Shown here: positions 1 to 11,010 of the stretch, in pieces
Layout: every line of letters begins with the position of its first letter
Position numbering within the stretch: the stretch's first letter is position 1
NCBI GenBank assembly: GCA_035222895.1
Contig: JAVYIG010005400.1
Location: 1 to 64,000 of the forward strand
Direction: 5' to 3'
From: Strongylocentrotus droebachiensis
Taxonomy: Eukaryota > Echinodermata > Echinoidea > Camarodonta > Strongylocentrotidae
Length of the DNA stretch: 64,000 nucleotides
Notes under the pieces: model-generated
Database searches by the model: none
What the model was told of the DNA's origin: nothing
The model's input: the letters and a program-made list of their open reading frames with translations, nothing else
Made by a program: the position numbers and the translations under genes

Positions 1-645
1 CTATCATTAAGTTTGAAGTTTAAATCTCCAGTGGTTCTTGAGATATCATGATAACAATCTCAATGTATGGAATTTCGTAAGTTGACCTCTGTGACCCTTG
101 ACCTTTGACATACGTGCTCCAAAATCTAATCAGATCGTCTTCCTATGGTGATACATACTACAGGGCTTAAATTAATCCAAGGCCATCCAAGGCCAGGCCT
201 TGGATGCCCCTTTGATTGGCCTCATGCCCCTCTCATTGGCCTTGGAGATTTTGTGTGCCCTTTCCAATTCTTCCTATTTGTGCTGTAATATAGAAATGTG
301 CCCTACAGGAAAGTGGCCTTGCCCTAAAAATATTGAAATTTAAGCCTGATACTATCCTTAAGTTTGAAGTTTAAATCTCAAATGGTTCTTGAGATATCGC
401 GCTAACAAACTCAATACAAGGAATTTCATAAGTTGACCTCTGTGACCTGTGACCTTTGACCTACGTACTCAAAATCTAATCAGATCGTCTTCCTATGGTG
501 ATAAATACTATTCCCGAGTCTTAAGTTTAAATCTTAAATGGTTCTTGAGATATTGTGATAACAGTCAAATGGGACGGACGGACGTACGGACGGACAACCC
601 GAAAACATGATGCCTCGGCACCACCTTCGGTGGCGGAGGCATAAA
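1..645 (+). repeat. 157-bp tandem repeat (about 2.4 units) with a hairpin tail
   Basis: Units start near 1, 352 and 508. Allowing for the insertion at 161-348 the period is about 157 bp. Each unit carries TTAAGTTTGAAGTTTAAATC and then TGACCTCTGTGACC-type blocks. The third unit breaks off near 565 and runs into a GGACGGACGGAC stretch. The hairpin at 612-640 (GCCTCGGCACCACC against GGTGGCGGAGGC) ends the array. I see no coding potential. It is probably the end of a dispersed repeat family. Confidence 0.75.
161..348. mobile_element. 188-bp short TIR insertion (hAT-like MITE)
   Basis: The ends are CAGGGCTTAAATT and, read inward from the right, CAGGCTTAAATTTC. The direct repeat ATACTA lies immediately outside both ends (155-160 and 349-354). 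Removing the insert restores the tandem repeat seen again at 508. CAG-type ends suggest a hAT-like miniature element, but the visible duplication is 6 bp rather than the usual 8, so the superfamily is uncertain. Confidence 0.6.
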
Positions 646-988
646 AATGTTATGTTGTTGACTAGCATCCAGGTTAGAGTAGAATTTTTTTTATATACAT
701 GTATGCTGATTAGAAATAGTACCACAAATAGTACTATTTCTAACCAAAATATTAACATTTCCAATGGTTAATTAAGTATTAAATCACCATCAACCATAAC
801 CAAATGTTGTTTGATATTGAAATTAGTTACAATTGAGTGAAAAACATGCATAAATAAAAATGATATCTCGATTATTTGTGTCAGTTATTGTATTTAGACA
901 TTCTGATTTTGGTGTCCTCTTTTACATGAGGAACCTGTCCACACATGTGCAGTTTGAAATGGGTGTTTGCTATGGATACATTGCATTA
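646..988. other. intergenic, with a small perfect hairpin
   Basis: AT-rich sequence with no gene. At 711-742 there is a perfect 12-bp inverted repeat (TAGAAATAGTAC, 8-nt loop, GTACTATTTCTA). Confidence 0.5.
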
Positions 989-1628
989 CCGTATTTGCCG
1001 GCGATAAGGCCGCAACCCCACATAGGCCCCAGCCCAACTTTGACATTTCAAAGAGGAGAAGAAAAAAACGAAAAAAAAAAAAACGTACAAAACAAAATAA
1101 TCTTAATTTTTTTTTACAAACTGATACTAAATTCATCAATATTCTTATAATTTACCTAAAAAGTTTACCTAAAAAGTTTAGCTAAAAAAGTGATCAGGCA
1201 GATTTGGTGTCCGATATATACCCCTACCACAATGTACAGTGTAATGCGAAATTGCATGAAATGGAAACAAAATGGCGACTATGGCTGGATGCTTCGCAGC
1301 AGCTCCGTTAAACGGTCCCTTCCTTTACTTTTGCAATGCATTGGCACGAACTTAGATCAAGATCTATCGGCAAATGTTGTGTTAGGACGTTTATTTTCGT
1401 CTTCATGTCAACAATGCAAGATAAAATTGTCGGTAAGAGGTTTAGAAATGTCCTGTACCATAATGGTATTGTTATTTTACCGTTTCTAGTCCCATACCTG
1501 TAAATTCGTGTTGGTTTTGACTTTCGTTTTTTTTTTTTTTTTTACTCTTTCGTCGTAAGAGGCCGCACCCCGACTTTTTGATATTTTCTCTTCCAAAAAT
1601 ACTGCGGCCTTTACGCCGGCAAATACGG
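989..1628. mobile_element. 640-bp TIR element flanked by TA
   Basis: The left end reads CCGTATTTGCCGGCG and the right end is its reverse complement. Both are bordered by TA (987-988 and 1629-1630). The subterminal parts also correspond: GGCCGCA, then an A-rich or T-rich block containing TTTCG. TA duplication is typical of the Tc1/mariner/pogo group. An open stretch at 1190-1489 has no recognisable transposase motif, so I read this as a non-autonomous copy. Confidence 0.65.
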
Positions 1629-2620
1629 TATTTCATTTCTAACTACAATTCAACTATTTTTGACTCTCAAAACAAACACCTAAACTTTAACAAGACCCGA
1701 TAACCAATGACCATTTTTGTCGCTTCATTATCTTTTGCGTGTATTTGTTCCTTATTTCTATTTCTATAAACGTGATGTATTTATTTCTTGTAATTATGTA
1801 TTTTCTTGTAACGCCAGTGAAAACCAAATTTCTATGTAACTCGTTTGCAAAGACCAAAAAAATATATTGTAACTTGTATCTTGTTTTGACCTCTTTTTAG
1901 GAAAAATGACTTTTCATATATATATATATGTGTTGTACACAAATCACGAAAATTAGCGAAATTGCGACATGCAAAGACAAAAGGTCATGTGACTTTGTAA
2001 CTGTACGTCCGATTTTCAAAAAATTGTTTTAAAGATGCGCAAGACTCGAAAGAAAAAGGTCAGTAAGCGGCGGGCCCCATCCGTACGCAGAGGGGGGAGG
2101 GGGGGGGGGGGGAGGGGGAGGGGAGGGGCATAATGGCTCCCCCTGGCCTTCTAGGGTTAAATGTTACTAATTGAAAATTCCAAACGTTGCCAGCTATGCA
2201 TTTATGTGTAAATTTTACAAATACCTCGCCTAGTCCTTTAGTATCTTTTCAAACACAGGATGATCAATCGGTGTGTTTACATAATCCAGGTTTTACATAA
2301 TCCATTACATAATAAGGTTAAAACACTTTGGAAAAAACTATACAATTTCACAATTCAATAACTTATTAATTACATGATCATTTGACACCAAATTGCACAT
2401 CAAGAAAAGTTATAATACACACATGTACCCAAGATTGCTGAACTGAATTGAATGAAATACTTTTTATTATTTTTGTTATTTTTAGACTTTAGTTCATGAT
2501 TAATGTTAGAATTAAGGCCCCAACTGTTACAGGTATTAAAACTAAACAAAATTTGATCTAATGGGATAGGAAATTGAAATTTAACTCACAGCACTAAAGC
2601 TGGTTGACTTGTCATTTGTC
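1629..2620. other. intergenic sequence upstream of the first zinc-finger gene
   Basis: Holds a short (TA)n run near 1919-1930 and a G-rich tract at about 2090-2127. No promoter element could be assigned. Confidence 0.5.
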
Positions 2621-2635
2621 TTGTTTTATTTCTAG
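2621..2635 (+). other. candidate 3' splice acceptor of the zinc-finger gene
   Basis: A pyrimidine-rich stretch ends in TTTATTTCTAG at 2635, 30 bases before the ATG. It implies an upstream, probably non-coding, exon. A second AG in a CTTACAG context lies about 12 bases further on and could be used instead. Confidence 0.5.
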
Positions 2636-2665
2636 TCGTCTTACAGAAGCTGGTGTGCAGCAATA

Positions 2666-5575
2666 ATGAATAAGGACACTTCATCCAGAAGTTCTCAGAG
2701 ATCTGATCGTAAGCTCCCAGCCCGATACCGTGATGACTCTATAGAAGTTACAACAAACGTACTGCAAAGGAGGAGTACCGTTTCACAGAGTGGAAAAACA
2801 CAAGGTAAAGAATATGCATCAGCCCATGAATCCATTAATGATATTTCCTCAAGTAAAACTCCTGAAAACAGCCACAATAGTGAAGTACTATCAAAAAGGG
2901 TGCTTAAGGTAAAATGCAAAACTGATGTTGTGCACTGTGATGATGTTGGCGTGAAGCGAATTCTATCAGGAAATAGAGCTGTCAAACTACAAGCTAAGCA
3001 AAACCAAAAACCAAAATCAAAAGAGAAGATTGGTACAACACAGGATGAGGATTTATCCAGTAAGATGGACAGTAAAACCACCAAAAAAGTGCTCCGATGT
3101 GAGACTTGTTGCCATACATTTACCAGGCAGAGCAGTTTGCAGCGGCATATGCAAGCAGCTACTTGTTGGAAACGCTTAGCAGCAGAAGCTGACATGGGAG
3201 AAGAAAATCGGGACACTGGAGAACAAATGCTTGAGGGTGCACATCCTAGAAAAGGAAGAATTGTTTGTAAAATTTGTGAAAAGAGCTTTGTAGACAAGTA
3301 TACGTTTTTGGTGCATCGCCGCACACATACAGGGGAGCGACCGTACCATTGCACTCTCTGTGACAAGAAGTTCTCTCAACGAAGCACATTACAATTCCAT
3401 GTGGACACACATTCTGGTCAAAAGCATGGGTGCTCAATTTGTGGCTACAAGTTTACCCAGGCAAGAAGTCTTAAGAGACACATGTATTTTCACACAGGGA
3501 ATAAAGAAATGAAGAGAAATTTGGTCAACCGGGACTTTCACAAAATTCTTGTTGAGGTTGAGAAACCCGAGAGGAAAGAATTTGAACTTTGTGACAAAGA
3601 GAAGGAGGTTATGGAAATGTACGAATGTGAATTCTGTAAGAAATATTTCAAAAGGGTTGCTGAACTAAGAGTGCATTTACGTGTTCATACAAATGAGCGT
3701 CCTTTTAGCTGTACAACTTGTGGGAAATCTTTCAAGCAGCTGTGTCATTTGAATGGTCATCAGAAAACGCATGAGAAATCAGAAACCTTTTCATGTGCGG
3801 ATTGTGGAAGCCAGTTTACTCGGGCTAAGAGTCTTCAAAGGCATCAAGCTTTCAAGATGTGTTCAGGAGGAAAAGTGTTATGTAGGAAAAGAGGAAGGCC
3901 TCAAAAGATTATTATTATTGATCAGGAACATGAGGGCAAGATGGAAGCCACAGATGAGGTTAATATACATGTACATGTAACTGATGGTACTACTGCACAT
4001 CAAGTTTTAGAGAATGTATATGAGTGTGCCAATGATATCAAATCTTCAGAAGACAGAAGTGAATCTCTTGGGAATGGACCTATTGGTAATACAGATGGAC
4101 AGTGTGTACAGGAACTGTGTGGAAAGGCCCTCATAGGCATGAACAATTTCATGCCTCACAAACGTACACATGGTACAAAAAAGGCTTTTACTTGTAATGT
4201 GTGCAGTAAGAATTTTAGGTTGTTGAACTGCTTGAATGAGCACTTAAAAACTCATTCACAAGATAAGCCATATTCTTGTGAGAACTGTGACAAAAGGTTC
4301 AAAACGCTGCGGTGCCTGCTGAATCATGCAGGGAGGAACTGTTGTACTGGCCGTCGTCCATTTATATGCGATACTTGCGGTAAGTCATATATGTATTCAA
4401 GATATCTGAAGACCCATCGATGTCACAATACACCAGTAAAGGTGTATTCATGTAGTGATTGCGGGAGGATGTATAGGCGACGAGACCGCCTAATTGAGCA
4501 CATGCGTATACATACAGGAGAGAGACCTTTTATCTGCAATGAGTGTGACAAAACATTTGCCAAAATTGCAAATTTTAGGTTGCACCAGCGTGTTCACACA
4601 GGTGAAAAGAAATACGAATGCTCATATTGCAGGAAGCGCTTTGCCCACAATAGTACACTCCGATATCATGAGAGCACCCACAAAACTGAAAAAGACTTCC
4701 CATGTGACCAGTGTCACCGGCAGTTCCCACGGCTAAAAGCTCTTCAAACCCATAAGCAAGTTACTCACAAACATGGTGTCACAGGGAACAGGTATTTGTG
4801 TGCAAATTGTGGTAAGGTTTATCAGCATCTGAAAAGGCTATTGAAGCATCACTGTGAGGCAACCAGCGGTAAACGTTTCTTGTGTGGAGTGTGTTTTAAG
4901 CATTTTGACAGGGAGAAGCAGTTGGAGATTCATATGCGGGTACATACAGGGGAGAAGCCCTTTAAATGTGAGAAATGTGAGAAAGGATTCTCTCAGTCAG
5001 GAGGCCTCAAAGATCACATGGTCTGCCATACTCGTGTAAAGAAGTTCCAATGCGACCTTTGTGACGTTAAGTTTTTGCGAATGAAAAGTTTACGCAAGCA
5101 TAAACTTATCATCCATACTGGCGTTGAACCACAGATCTGCAAACTCTGTGGAGCAACTTTCAAGTACTACAAGGCCTTGAAGAAGCATGAGGCTGTCCAT
5201 GAAACTGAGCAGAAGACCTTTACAGATATCCTGGAAGACATTGAACAAGCCATTAACAGTGCATCAACTCAGGTGGAAAAGTCAAACAAGGCTGCTGTTG
5301 TCCAGGAGGTTAGTGAAGTCGATCATATGGATCAGGTGGCTGAAGTGGTGATCCAGGACGATGGAACTTGCCAAGAAGTCATCATAACAGATCATCCTGG
5401 AGATGGCCATGTATTTCACTTGTTGCAAGACCCAGAGCAGCTGGAGATTGACCAGAGCATCCATGAGATCCAGATTCAGGCTCAGCTGGAAGAAGAGGAA
5501 GAGAGTACTCATCAGGTTTTAACATCTGATGTTGCATCAGTAGACCACCATGAAGAAGTTGTTTCTGCTCCCTAA
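2666..5575 (+). CDS. large multi-C2H2 zinc-finger protein (969 aa), probable nuclear DNA-binding regulator
   Basis: One uninterrupted 969-residue frame starting at ATG, shortly after a splice acceptor. Residues 1-144 are Ser/Lys-rich with no finger. Fingers follow in clusters: a first one with a C2HC ending (Cys145), three at about 201-277, three at about 321-400, and twelve from about 510 to 845. One more unit near 480-500 is degenerate because its first cysteine pair is wrongly spaced. Several linkers are canonical TGERP or TGEKP. The tail, 846-969, is acidic and Gln-rich with no fingers and could act in protein contacts. C2H2 arrays usually bind DNA in the nucleus. The target is unknown. 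The finger order matches the broken paralogue at 19.7-22.5 kb. No vertebrate orthologue is recognised, so no symbol is given. Confidence 0.93.
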   Translation: MNKDTSSRSSQRSDRKLPARYRDDSIEVTTNVLQRRSTVSQSGKTQGKEYASAHESINDISSSKTPENSHNSEVLSKRVLKVKCKTDVVHCDDVGVKRILSGNRAVKLQAKQNQKPKSKEKIGTTQDEDLSSKMDSKTTKKVLRCETCCHTFTRQSSLQRHMQAATCWKRLAAEADMGEENRDTGEQMLEGAHPRKGRIVCKICEKSFVDKYTFLVHRRTHTGERPYHCTLCDKKFSQRSTLQFHVDTHSGQKHGCSICGYKFTQARSLKRHMYFHTGNKEMKRNLVNRDFHKILVEVEKPERKEFELCDKEKEVMEMYECEFCKKYFKRVAELRVHLRVHTNERPFSCTTCGKSFKQLCHLNGHQKTHEKSETFSCADCGSQFTRAKSLQRHQAFKMCSGGKVLCRKRGRPQKIIIIDQEHEGKMEATDEVNIHVHVTDGTTAHQVLENVYECANDIKSSEDRSESLGNGPIGNTDGQCVQELCGKALIGMNNFMPHKRTHGTKKAFTCNVCSKNFRLLNCLNEHLKTHSQDKPYSCENCDKRFKTLRCLLNHAGRNCCTGRRPFICDTCGKSYMYSRYLKTHRCHNTPVKVYSCSDCGRMYRRRDRLIEHMRIHTGERPFICNECDKTFAKIANFRLHQRVHTGEKKYECSYCRKRFAHNSTLRYHESTHKTEKDFPCDQCHRQFPRLKALQTHKQVTHKHGVTGNRYLCANCGKVYQHLKRLLKHHCEATSGKRFLCGVCFKHFDREKQLEIHMRVHTGEKPFKCEKCEKGFSQSGGLKDHMVCHTRVKKFQCDLCDVKFLRMKSLRKHKLIIHTGVEPQICKLCGATFKYYKALKKHEAVHETEQKTFTDILEDIEQAINSASTQVEKSNKAAVVQEVSEVDHMDQVAEVVIQDDGTCQEVIITDHPGDGHVFHLLQDPEQLEIDQSIHEIQIQAQLEEEEESTHQVLTSDVASVDHHEEVVSAP

Positions 5576-6445
5576 TAAATGGTGAATCAATCCTTGTGAT
5601 GGTCCTTTGCTTTAAAATCTATTTGATATGCGGACAAGTATCTAGAATTTTGTCATAAATACAAAGCAATAATGTTTTTGTTTTTTTTAAATAAAAAAAA
5701 TCAAAGATTTTGTGATATTATTGAATGCTCAGGGGAAAGAGAGGCCCAAGTCAATCAAATAAGTTTAGAGTTAATTAAGAAAAAAAGAAAGATATGTTAT
5801 TACTTTAAGAGACAATATGTTTTCATTTCCAGGTACCTTTAATTCATGATCAAACTTTGTCTAATGATGATAATGATAACAATGATAATAGTTATGATAA
5901 TCATAGTATTAATCATTATTATTATTATTATTATTATTATTTATAATATATAAGATTTTAAGTTCCCAATTCCACTGTAAATAAAATGCATGAGGCACAT
6001 TAGTGTGAAAGATGATGTCACATGAAACTTTAAAAAAAATGAAAGCACCTTACACAAAAATACAATGTGAGTAGGATAGAACATGAAAAAGGAAGAACAA
6101 CTAAAACCTCAATCACTCTTGCCCGGTTGGAGCAGTTTTGGCTAGAGTGGTCAAATGTGATTGTGAATACGAAACTGTGCCTTGAAGTGTACCTCTGGAC
6201 CAGTTCACTTGCTAGACCACTGTATCCTGCAGTGTGACATATTAAACAGGATAGAAGATGAGAGGAGAGAGAAACAAAGGTTTAAAATATAAAAAGAGAT
6301 ACAAACTTCACTTACAGTAAGTGATCTGCTAGTGAAGGGAGAGTATTCAACGATGAAGGTTCTGCATTAGTGAACCCCCCCCCCCAAGCAACTTAAAGAA
6401 CATGTCCATGCCCTGTATAAAGGTAGCCAAAAATAATGCCTCTTA
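5576..6445 (+). other. 3' untranslated region and downstream flank of the zinc-finger gene
   Basis: AATAAA occurs over the stop codon (5574-5579) and again at 5980-5985; the second is the more natural poly(A) signal. An ATT/GATAAT microsatellite lies at about 5868-5942 and a C-run at 6376-6385. No further gene is seen. Confidence 0.5.
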
Positions 6446-6451
6446 AAGATT

Positions 6452-6651
6452 AAGTTGAGAACTGGTCATGCGATTGCATTGTGAAAGAAAAGGTGTGGAA
6501 TGGATCAGAAAAAGTTGATCATGTAGCATGTAAGTATTGGTGTGTACTGTAAGGTTCTCGAGTCATCAAAATCATAAGAAATTTAGCCCAGTCTTGGTAA
6601 AGTAACAAGCACTGTACACAGAAAGATGTATATTGGTACTACACAAATAAC
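6452..6651 (-). repeat. dispersed LINE 3'-region repeat, copy 1
   Basis: Closely matches 8935-9140 in the same orientation and 30170-30375 in the opposite one, including the shared string GATTGCATTGTGAAAGAAA and a CAAGCACTGTACACAGAA block. In the other copies this segment lies 3' of a LINE reading frame, so this is probably a solitary 3' fragment. Confidence 0.65.
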
Positions 6652-7231
6652 TTGCCTTGATTTCCTAATGTCTCTATGCTCATTACTCAGCCAGTATACA
6701 TTTTCTACCGAAATTGTTTGGCAAATGACATTTATTGATAATCTTGAACATTCAGTGTAAGTTTCGTTTGATTCTGTGAGAATTCATTTTTTTTTTACCA
6801 TAACTCAAGTTTATGTTAAATTATATCCCACATACTAAGAATCTTGCTCTACGATTGGTCGAAAGTAAATCATGTGATAAAAGATAGTTCGCCCATTATT
6901 GATGGGAGAAGCAAAAAGTTTGTTACACTGTGTAGATACATGTAGTACTACTATCTATACAGGGCAACGCACTTTCGCTGAAGATTATCCAAAAAAGCAC
7001 TAAAACGGGCGTAATTAAGCGCGCATTACCAATGAGCGGAATTAAAGAAAACACATGCGCATACATACCCTAATGGGGTTGGGTATAAACTTAAACTTTT
7101 TTGGTGTGAATTTGTGCCTACCTAGGTGTTTTTTATGTAGATGCATACACGTCCTTTTCATTTTGTAGTTAAATTGTTTTAGATGTGGAATATAAAGCAA
7201 ATAATCACCTTTTAGTTTCAAGCGATGGCAC
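6652..7231. other. intergenic, nothing recognised
   Basis: AT-rich sequence without coding, tRNA or clear repeat signals. Confidence 0.4.
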
Positions 7232-7327
7232 ACTATCACTTCCTCATCGATCAGAATGTATACGCTATCTTTCTTCAGCTTCGCTTCGGAAAGATAGCTA
7301 CATCCAGATCGCCTCGGAAGTGATAGT
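7232..7327. repeat. 96-bp imperfect hairpin
   Basis: ACTATCACTTCC at the left pairs with GGAAGTGATAGT at the right, and GCTATCTTTC pairs with GAAAGATAGC around a 15-nt loop. About three quarters of the arm positions pair. It could be a small palindromic element or a transcribed hairpin; sequence alone does not decide. Confidence 0.6.
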
Positions 7328-8470
7328 TTGTCCTATCACCTTCACCAACGGTAATTATTTGCTTATTATAACTACACTGTAATATAACTACCGTATCCCA
7401 AAACGGTATAGTTATACCGTTTCGGAATAGTTATACAATGAAATTGTGTGTGTAGACGCTTACTAATGAAACGTCGTGTAACGAAATGTCGTATAACGAA
7501 ACGAGGGTTTGGGCATCGTTTCGAACTAGAACTTGATAATGATTCATGCGTAATCATGGAATGTGTTGTGTGTGGACGTAACTAACTACTGGTCGAACTA
7601 GAATGGTATAACTGGGCGGGGCGTAACGTGACCGCGCGCGAAAGGAGACCTGACCTCTCATTTTCATTTCCGCAGTAGCAAACTACGCACTTGTACGACG
7701 TTTTGCTGTAGAGTTTCGGGATTACTTTCTGGTCTGTTTGAACACCCTGAAATTTATACAATGATTCTTTATACGACCTTTCTTGTGTGTGGACACCCTG
7801 GAATTTATATGATGATTCTTTATACAACGTTTCTTTTAAGAGTTTCGGGATAAAAATGTTTGTGTGTGGACACGCTGTATTTAATATACTTATGCTAAAT
7901 TATTGTAATCTAACCAATTTGTCACTTGGAGGAGGGATTTGTTTCCGAGATAGCGCAACTGGATATCTATGGACTCATTAGAGGATAGCATACTAGCAAC
8001 TTCTATCGCTCTTGTCCGGTCACATTTCGATCGCAGTTGGAAGCCGGTGCAGAAAACGAGTAAAATGGGTAATATTTACAAAGAAGAATGTTGTGAAATA
8101 TTTTTCAAGAAGCTTTTACTGACCAATATACAAAACAAACACTGAGTATTTGGCCTGAGTCATGTCGGGACTTTTATAAACCGGGTCCCAACTGGCCTTC
8201 TAACGATCTGGACCCGGTTTCCCAAAACCAGCTAGCAAGATTTGTCACTTGTTACAAAGCGCATATCATCAGTATGTCCCTTTAAAGTGACCTTTTTTAT
8301 CAATCAAATAAATCAACACATGCGTGACTCGGCTCAGATCAGTATATTCTCCCATTTAACATTATTTTCATCCATGATTGGCGATGTTTAGTGCCATTAA
8401 CATGCCTCTAAAAGCAAAAACACTGGGGCAAAAATAGAAAGAAAACATTCGGGCCGCCATTTTGATTCAT
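7328..8470. other. intergenic with short palindrome and 50-bp repeats
   Basis: A palindrome, AAACGGTATA-gt-TATACCGTTT, lies at 7401-7422. Two imperfect units of about 50 bp, each with CACCCTG(A/G)AATTTATA and ATGATTCTTTATAC, lie at about 7740-7840. No gene is seen. Confidence 0.5.
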
Positions 8471-8985
8471 GCAGGATAAATAAATTGGGTCAAAAAACAT
8501 AATGTTAGAATAATAAAAAACAGCTTTCTAAAAAAAATCTTATTTACAACATACATTTAGAATAATTTTTTAAAGACAAAATAAATATTCTTCTCCTATT
8601 TAACACCGCATACTTTTTTTAAAGCAGAAATTTACTTGGTAATCACAACAAGTTTCGATACTGATAGCTGTTGCAAGGCGCTAGGCAAGTTCAGACTAGT
8701 CACGGAAAGAATGCGCAGTGCACTTCGTTAGCTGTAATGCGTGCCAAAACGAACCCAAACAAATATACGTGATTGTAACAAGAAATCATTCAAAACTACG
8801 AGAGCACAATCGGAAAGACAACTACTGCTCAAAATAACCATAATCAGATACTGGTACATAACTTGGACAAAGAATTTAATAGTCGTCCAAGAAATACCAC
8901 AGAAATTGTGATATTCGAGGCGTAATTGGCGGTAAAGTTGAGTTCTGGTCATGTGATTGCATTGTGAAAGAAACGGTGTGGAATC
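8471..8985 (+). repeat. left arm of a long inverted repeat flanking an interrupted LINE
   Basis: Matches the reverse complement of 15750-16207 over several hundred bases, including CAGGATAAATAAATTGG-like, AAAACGAACCCAAACAAATA and ATTCGAGGCGTAATTGG blocks. It has about 60 bp of extra sequence. The arm continues into the 3' region of the LINE fragment at 9277. Confidence 0.8.
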
Positions 8986-9276
8986 ATATCAGAAAAGGTT
9001 GATCATCTAGTACAGTATATAGGTTTTCATGTGTATTGCAAGGTTCTGGAATCATCAAAATGATAAGAAATTTGGCCAAATCTTGGCAAAGTTACAAGCA
9101 CTGTACACAGAATGATGTATATGGGACTACACAAACACATGGTGAAAAAAATCCTACCCGGATTTATCGATGTTTCATGTCATATTTGGAAATGAAGGCA
9201 TTTGAAGAGCCATGCTTTTCAGGGAACATGTTTAATCTGATGTTCTTCCACCCTTGCATAATAACAATGATAACGC

Positions 9277-9627
9277 TCACAAATTATTTTTTACCTCTTC
9301 CCAGCACTCAACCTTCTCTTTAAACACGTGTAATTCTGCACGGACATCGCAGCAGGCCCATTCCATGGAATGCCACAACTCTCTGTCCCATATTCTATGA
9401 AGTAATTCATTCACCCCAAGATCAATTCCACTTTCAGAAATCCCACTCCTTAAGCTACTTATCCACAGAATCCTCCTTCTACCCCTACTCCTCCTCCCCT
9501 CTATTCTTTCATTCAGTGCAAGATTTTCCAAACCATTCTTTCGAATAACATGACCCAAGAAGCTCAGCTGTCGACCTCTTATATTATTCAGAAGCTTTCG
9601 TCTTGTTCCTGCCATGACAAATACCTC
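9277..9627 (-). pseudogene. LINE (non-LTR retrotransposon) ORF fragment, C-terminal end
   Basis: Reading leftward, the frame gives a peptide with GTRRKLLNNIRGRQLSFLGH, NGLENLAL and GRRSRGRRR. This is the familiar tail of endonuclease-reverse-transcriptase LINE proteins, downstream of the polymerase. It ends in WEEVKNNL before a stop. The preceding residues lie 3.5 kb away at 13137-13317, split off by the insertion at 9631-13136. Sequence 8935-9276 is the 3' untranslated part, shared with 30132-30375. Confidence 0.8.
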
Positions 9628-9633
9628 ATTATT

Positions 9634-10865
9634 AGGCGATACGTACGAAGTCTACGTATCGATTGATTTCGTCAAGATTTTTATTATTATTCTTCCTTGA
9701 ATTTGTTCGTAGGATATCTCAAGACTGAATAAAGCCATTATCATGAAACTTGACATGATGATAGATCTTAGTCTAACTTAGAACTGCGTGACTTTTTAGA
9801 GACTCAAAGTTATCGTGACATCATCCAGGCGCCATTTTGTGAAAATCAACTCATGATCATATCTTCATAACAAAAAGCCATTTCTCATTCATATTTATCA
9901 TGATCAAGGTCAATATTTGTCTGGTCAATTTCAGGTCAATAAATGCGCGTATTTGTACGTGTGGGTGTTAACGCACCCGTAGAAATTTAAATTGCTCAAA
10001 ATCGTCTTAAATTTTGTTTGCATACGTTTCAGGCCATTATAAGCATTTCATAAAAAATCGCGCAAAACACACATTTTTGCGCATTTTCGTTCGTCACGGC
10101 GGAACGCAAAATAATTCCTCTGCAATTATTTTTGACAAACTATTCCTCATATTTTTCCAAACAATTTGATACCATGTTTATCTCTTTATCACTATTAATA
10201 AAGGAATGAGCGTCCGTTCAAGATAACCGTCCGAACGCGCGATTTGTGTAATACTTAGCATATATTGGCAAAAACATGCCTATAAAATGTCCATTGGGAT
10301 GAATAAGGACTGCCAATTTTGTTTTCATATTTAGATAGAGTATGAGTCTGAGATATGATTTCATATCTCATTTGGCCATTAGGTACATCTTGATGCCATC
10401 CAAATGGCCTTGGAAGTCAAACATTCATAGAAAATTGAGTGTATTTCTCTCAATATTCATTGATTCTCTTCTAGATTTTAATATGTTGTAGTCGAGGCAA
10501 TTGTCCACAAGATCAGTGTACACTGATTTTCATTTTAATGATGTCATCATAGTAAAGAATTCAATTAAAGGCCACATGTCAGAATTTTCTTAATTTGCGG
10601 GCTATGTCTACGGAAGGTGAATTTTGTTCACATCATGAATCTACATGACATTCATCTATGAGCACTATCTTGCTTATTTGTGCTCTATTTTCTTCTGTTA
10701 TAGCTGAGACTATGGGCTATAAAAACAGTGCTTTTGATTTTTTGATCAGATGTCGATATCTCGTCGAAATTTGCAATTGAAAGTCGGTATTGCAAATTTT
10801 GTAGAACTTTCCAGTAATTATGAATATGTCACGTATGTCCTATTTGTGAAATGTTAACGTTAGCA
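9634..10865 (+). repeat. hairpin-headed dispersed repeat, copy 1
   Basis: Begins with a hairpin at 9637-9661 (CGATACGTA, 7-nt loop, TACGTATCG) followed by TTGATTTCG. The body shares CATCCAGGCGCCATTTTGTG, GATCATATCTTCATAA and TTTCAGGTCAATAAA blocks with the copies at 13.3, 14.3, 33.2 and 57.4 kb. The right end is not clear. No coding capacity was found. Confidence 0.7.
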
Positions 10866-11010
10866 GTGTCCTAGTATTGAATTGAATTGATAATGGTTTT
10901 ATTGAGAATAAAAACAAAAGAACAACAATGCGGCCTAAACGGCCGAATAGGACAATTTTTTACAAATGTAAAATACAATATATAAAACCATATCATTTAA
11001 CATCAAATTA
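10866..11010 (-). repeat. LINE 3' tail fragment
   Basis: Read on the minus strand it ends in AATAAAACC followed by CAATT-type pentamers, like the tail at 17080-17105. Such tails are typical of CR1/L2-like LINEs. Only the 3' end is present. Confidence 0.45.

Noticed and set aside
1190..1489. 99-residue frame inside the 989-1628 element
   Set aside because: No DDE-type or helix-turn-helix motif and too short for a transposase.
2695..3366. 223-residue minus-strand frame under the first zinc-finger gene
   Set aside because: Antisense shadow of the zinc-finger coding sequence; no motif of its own. The same applies to 21022-21693.
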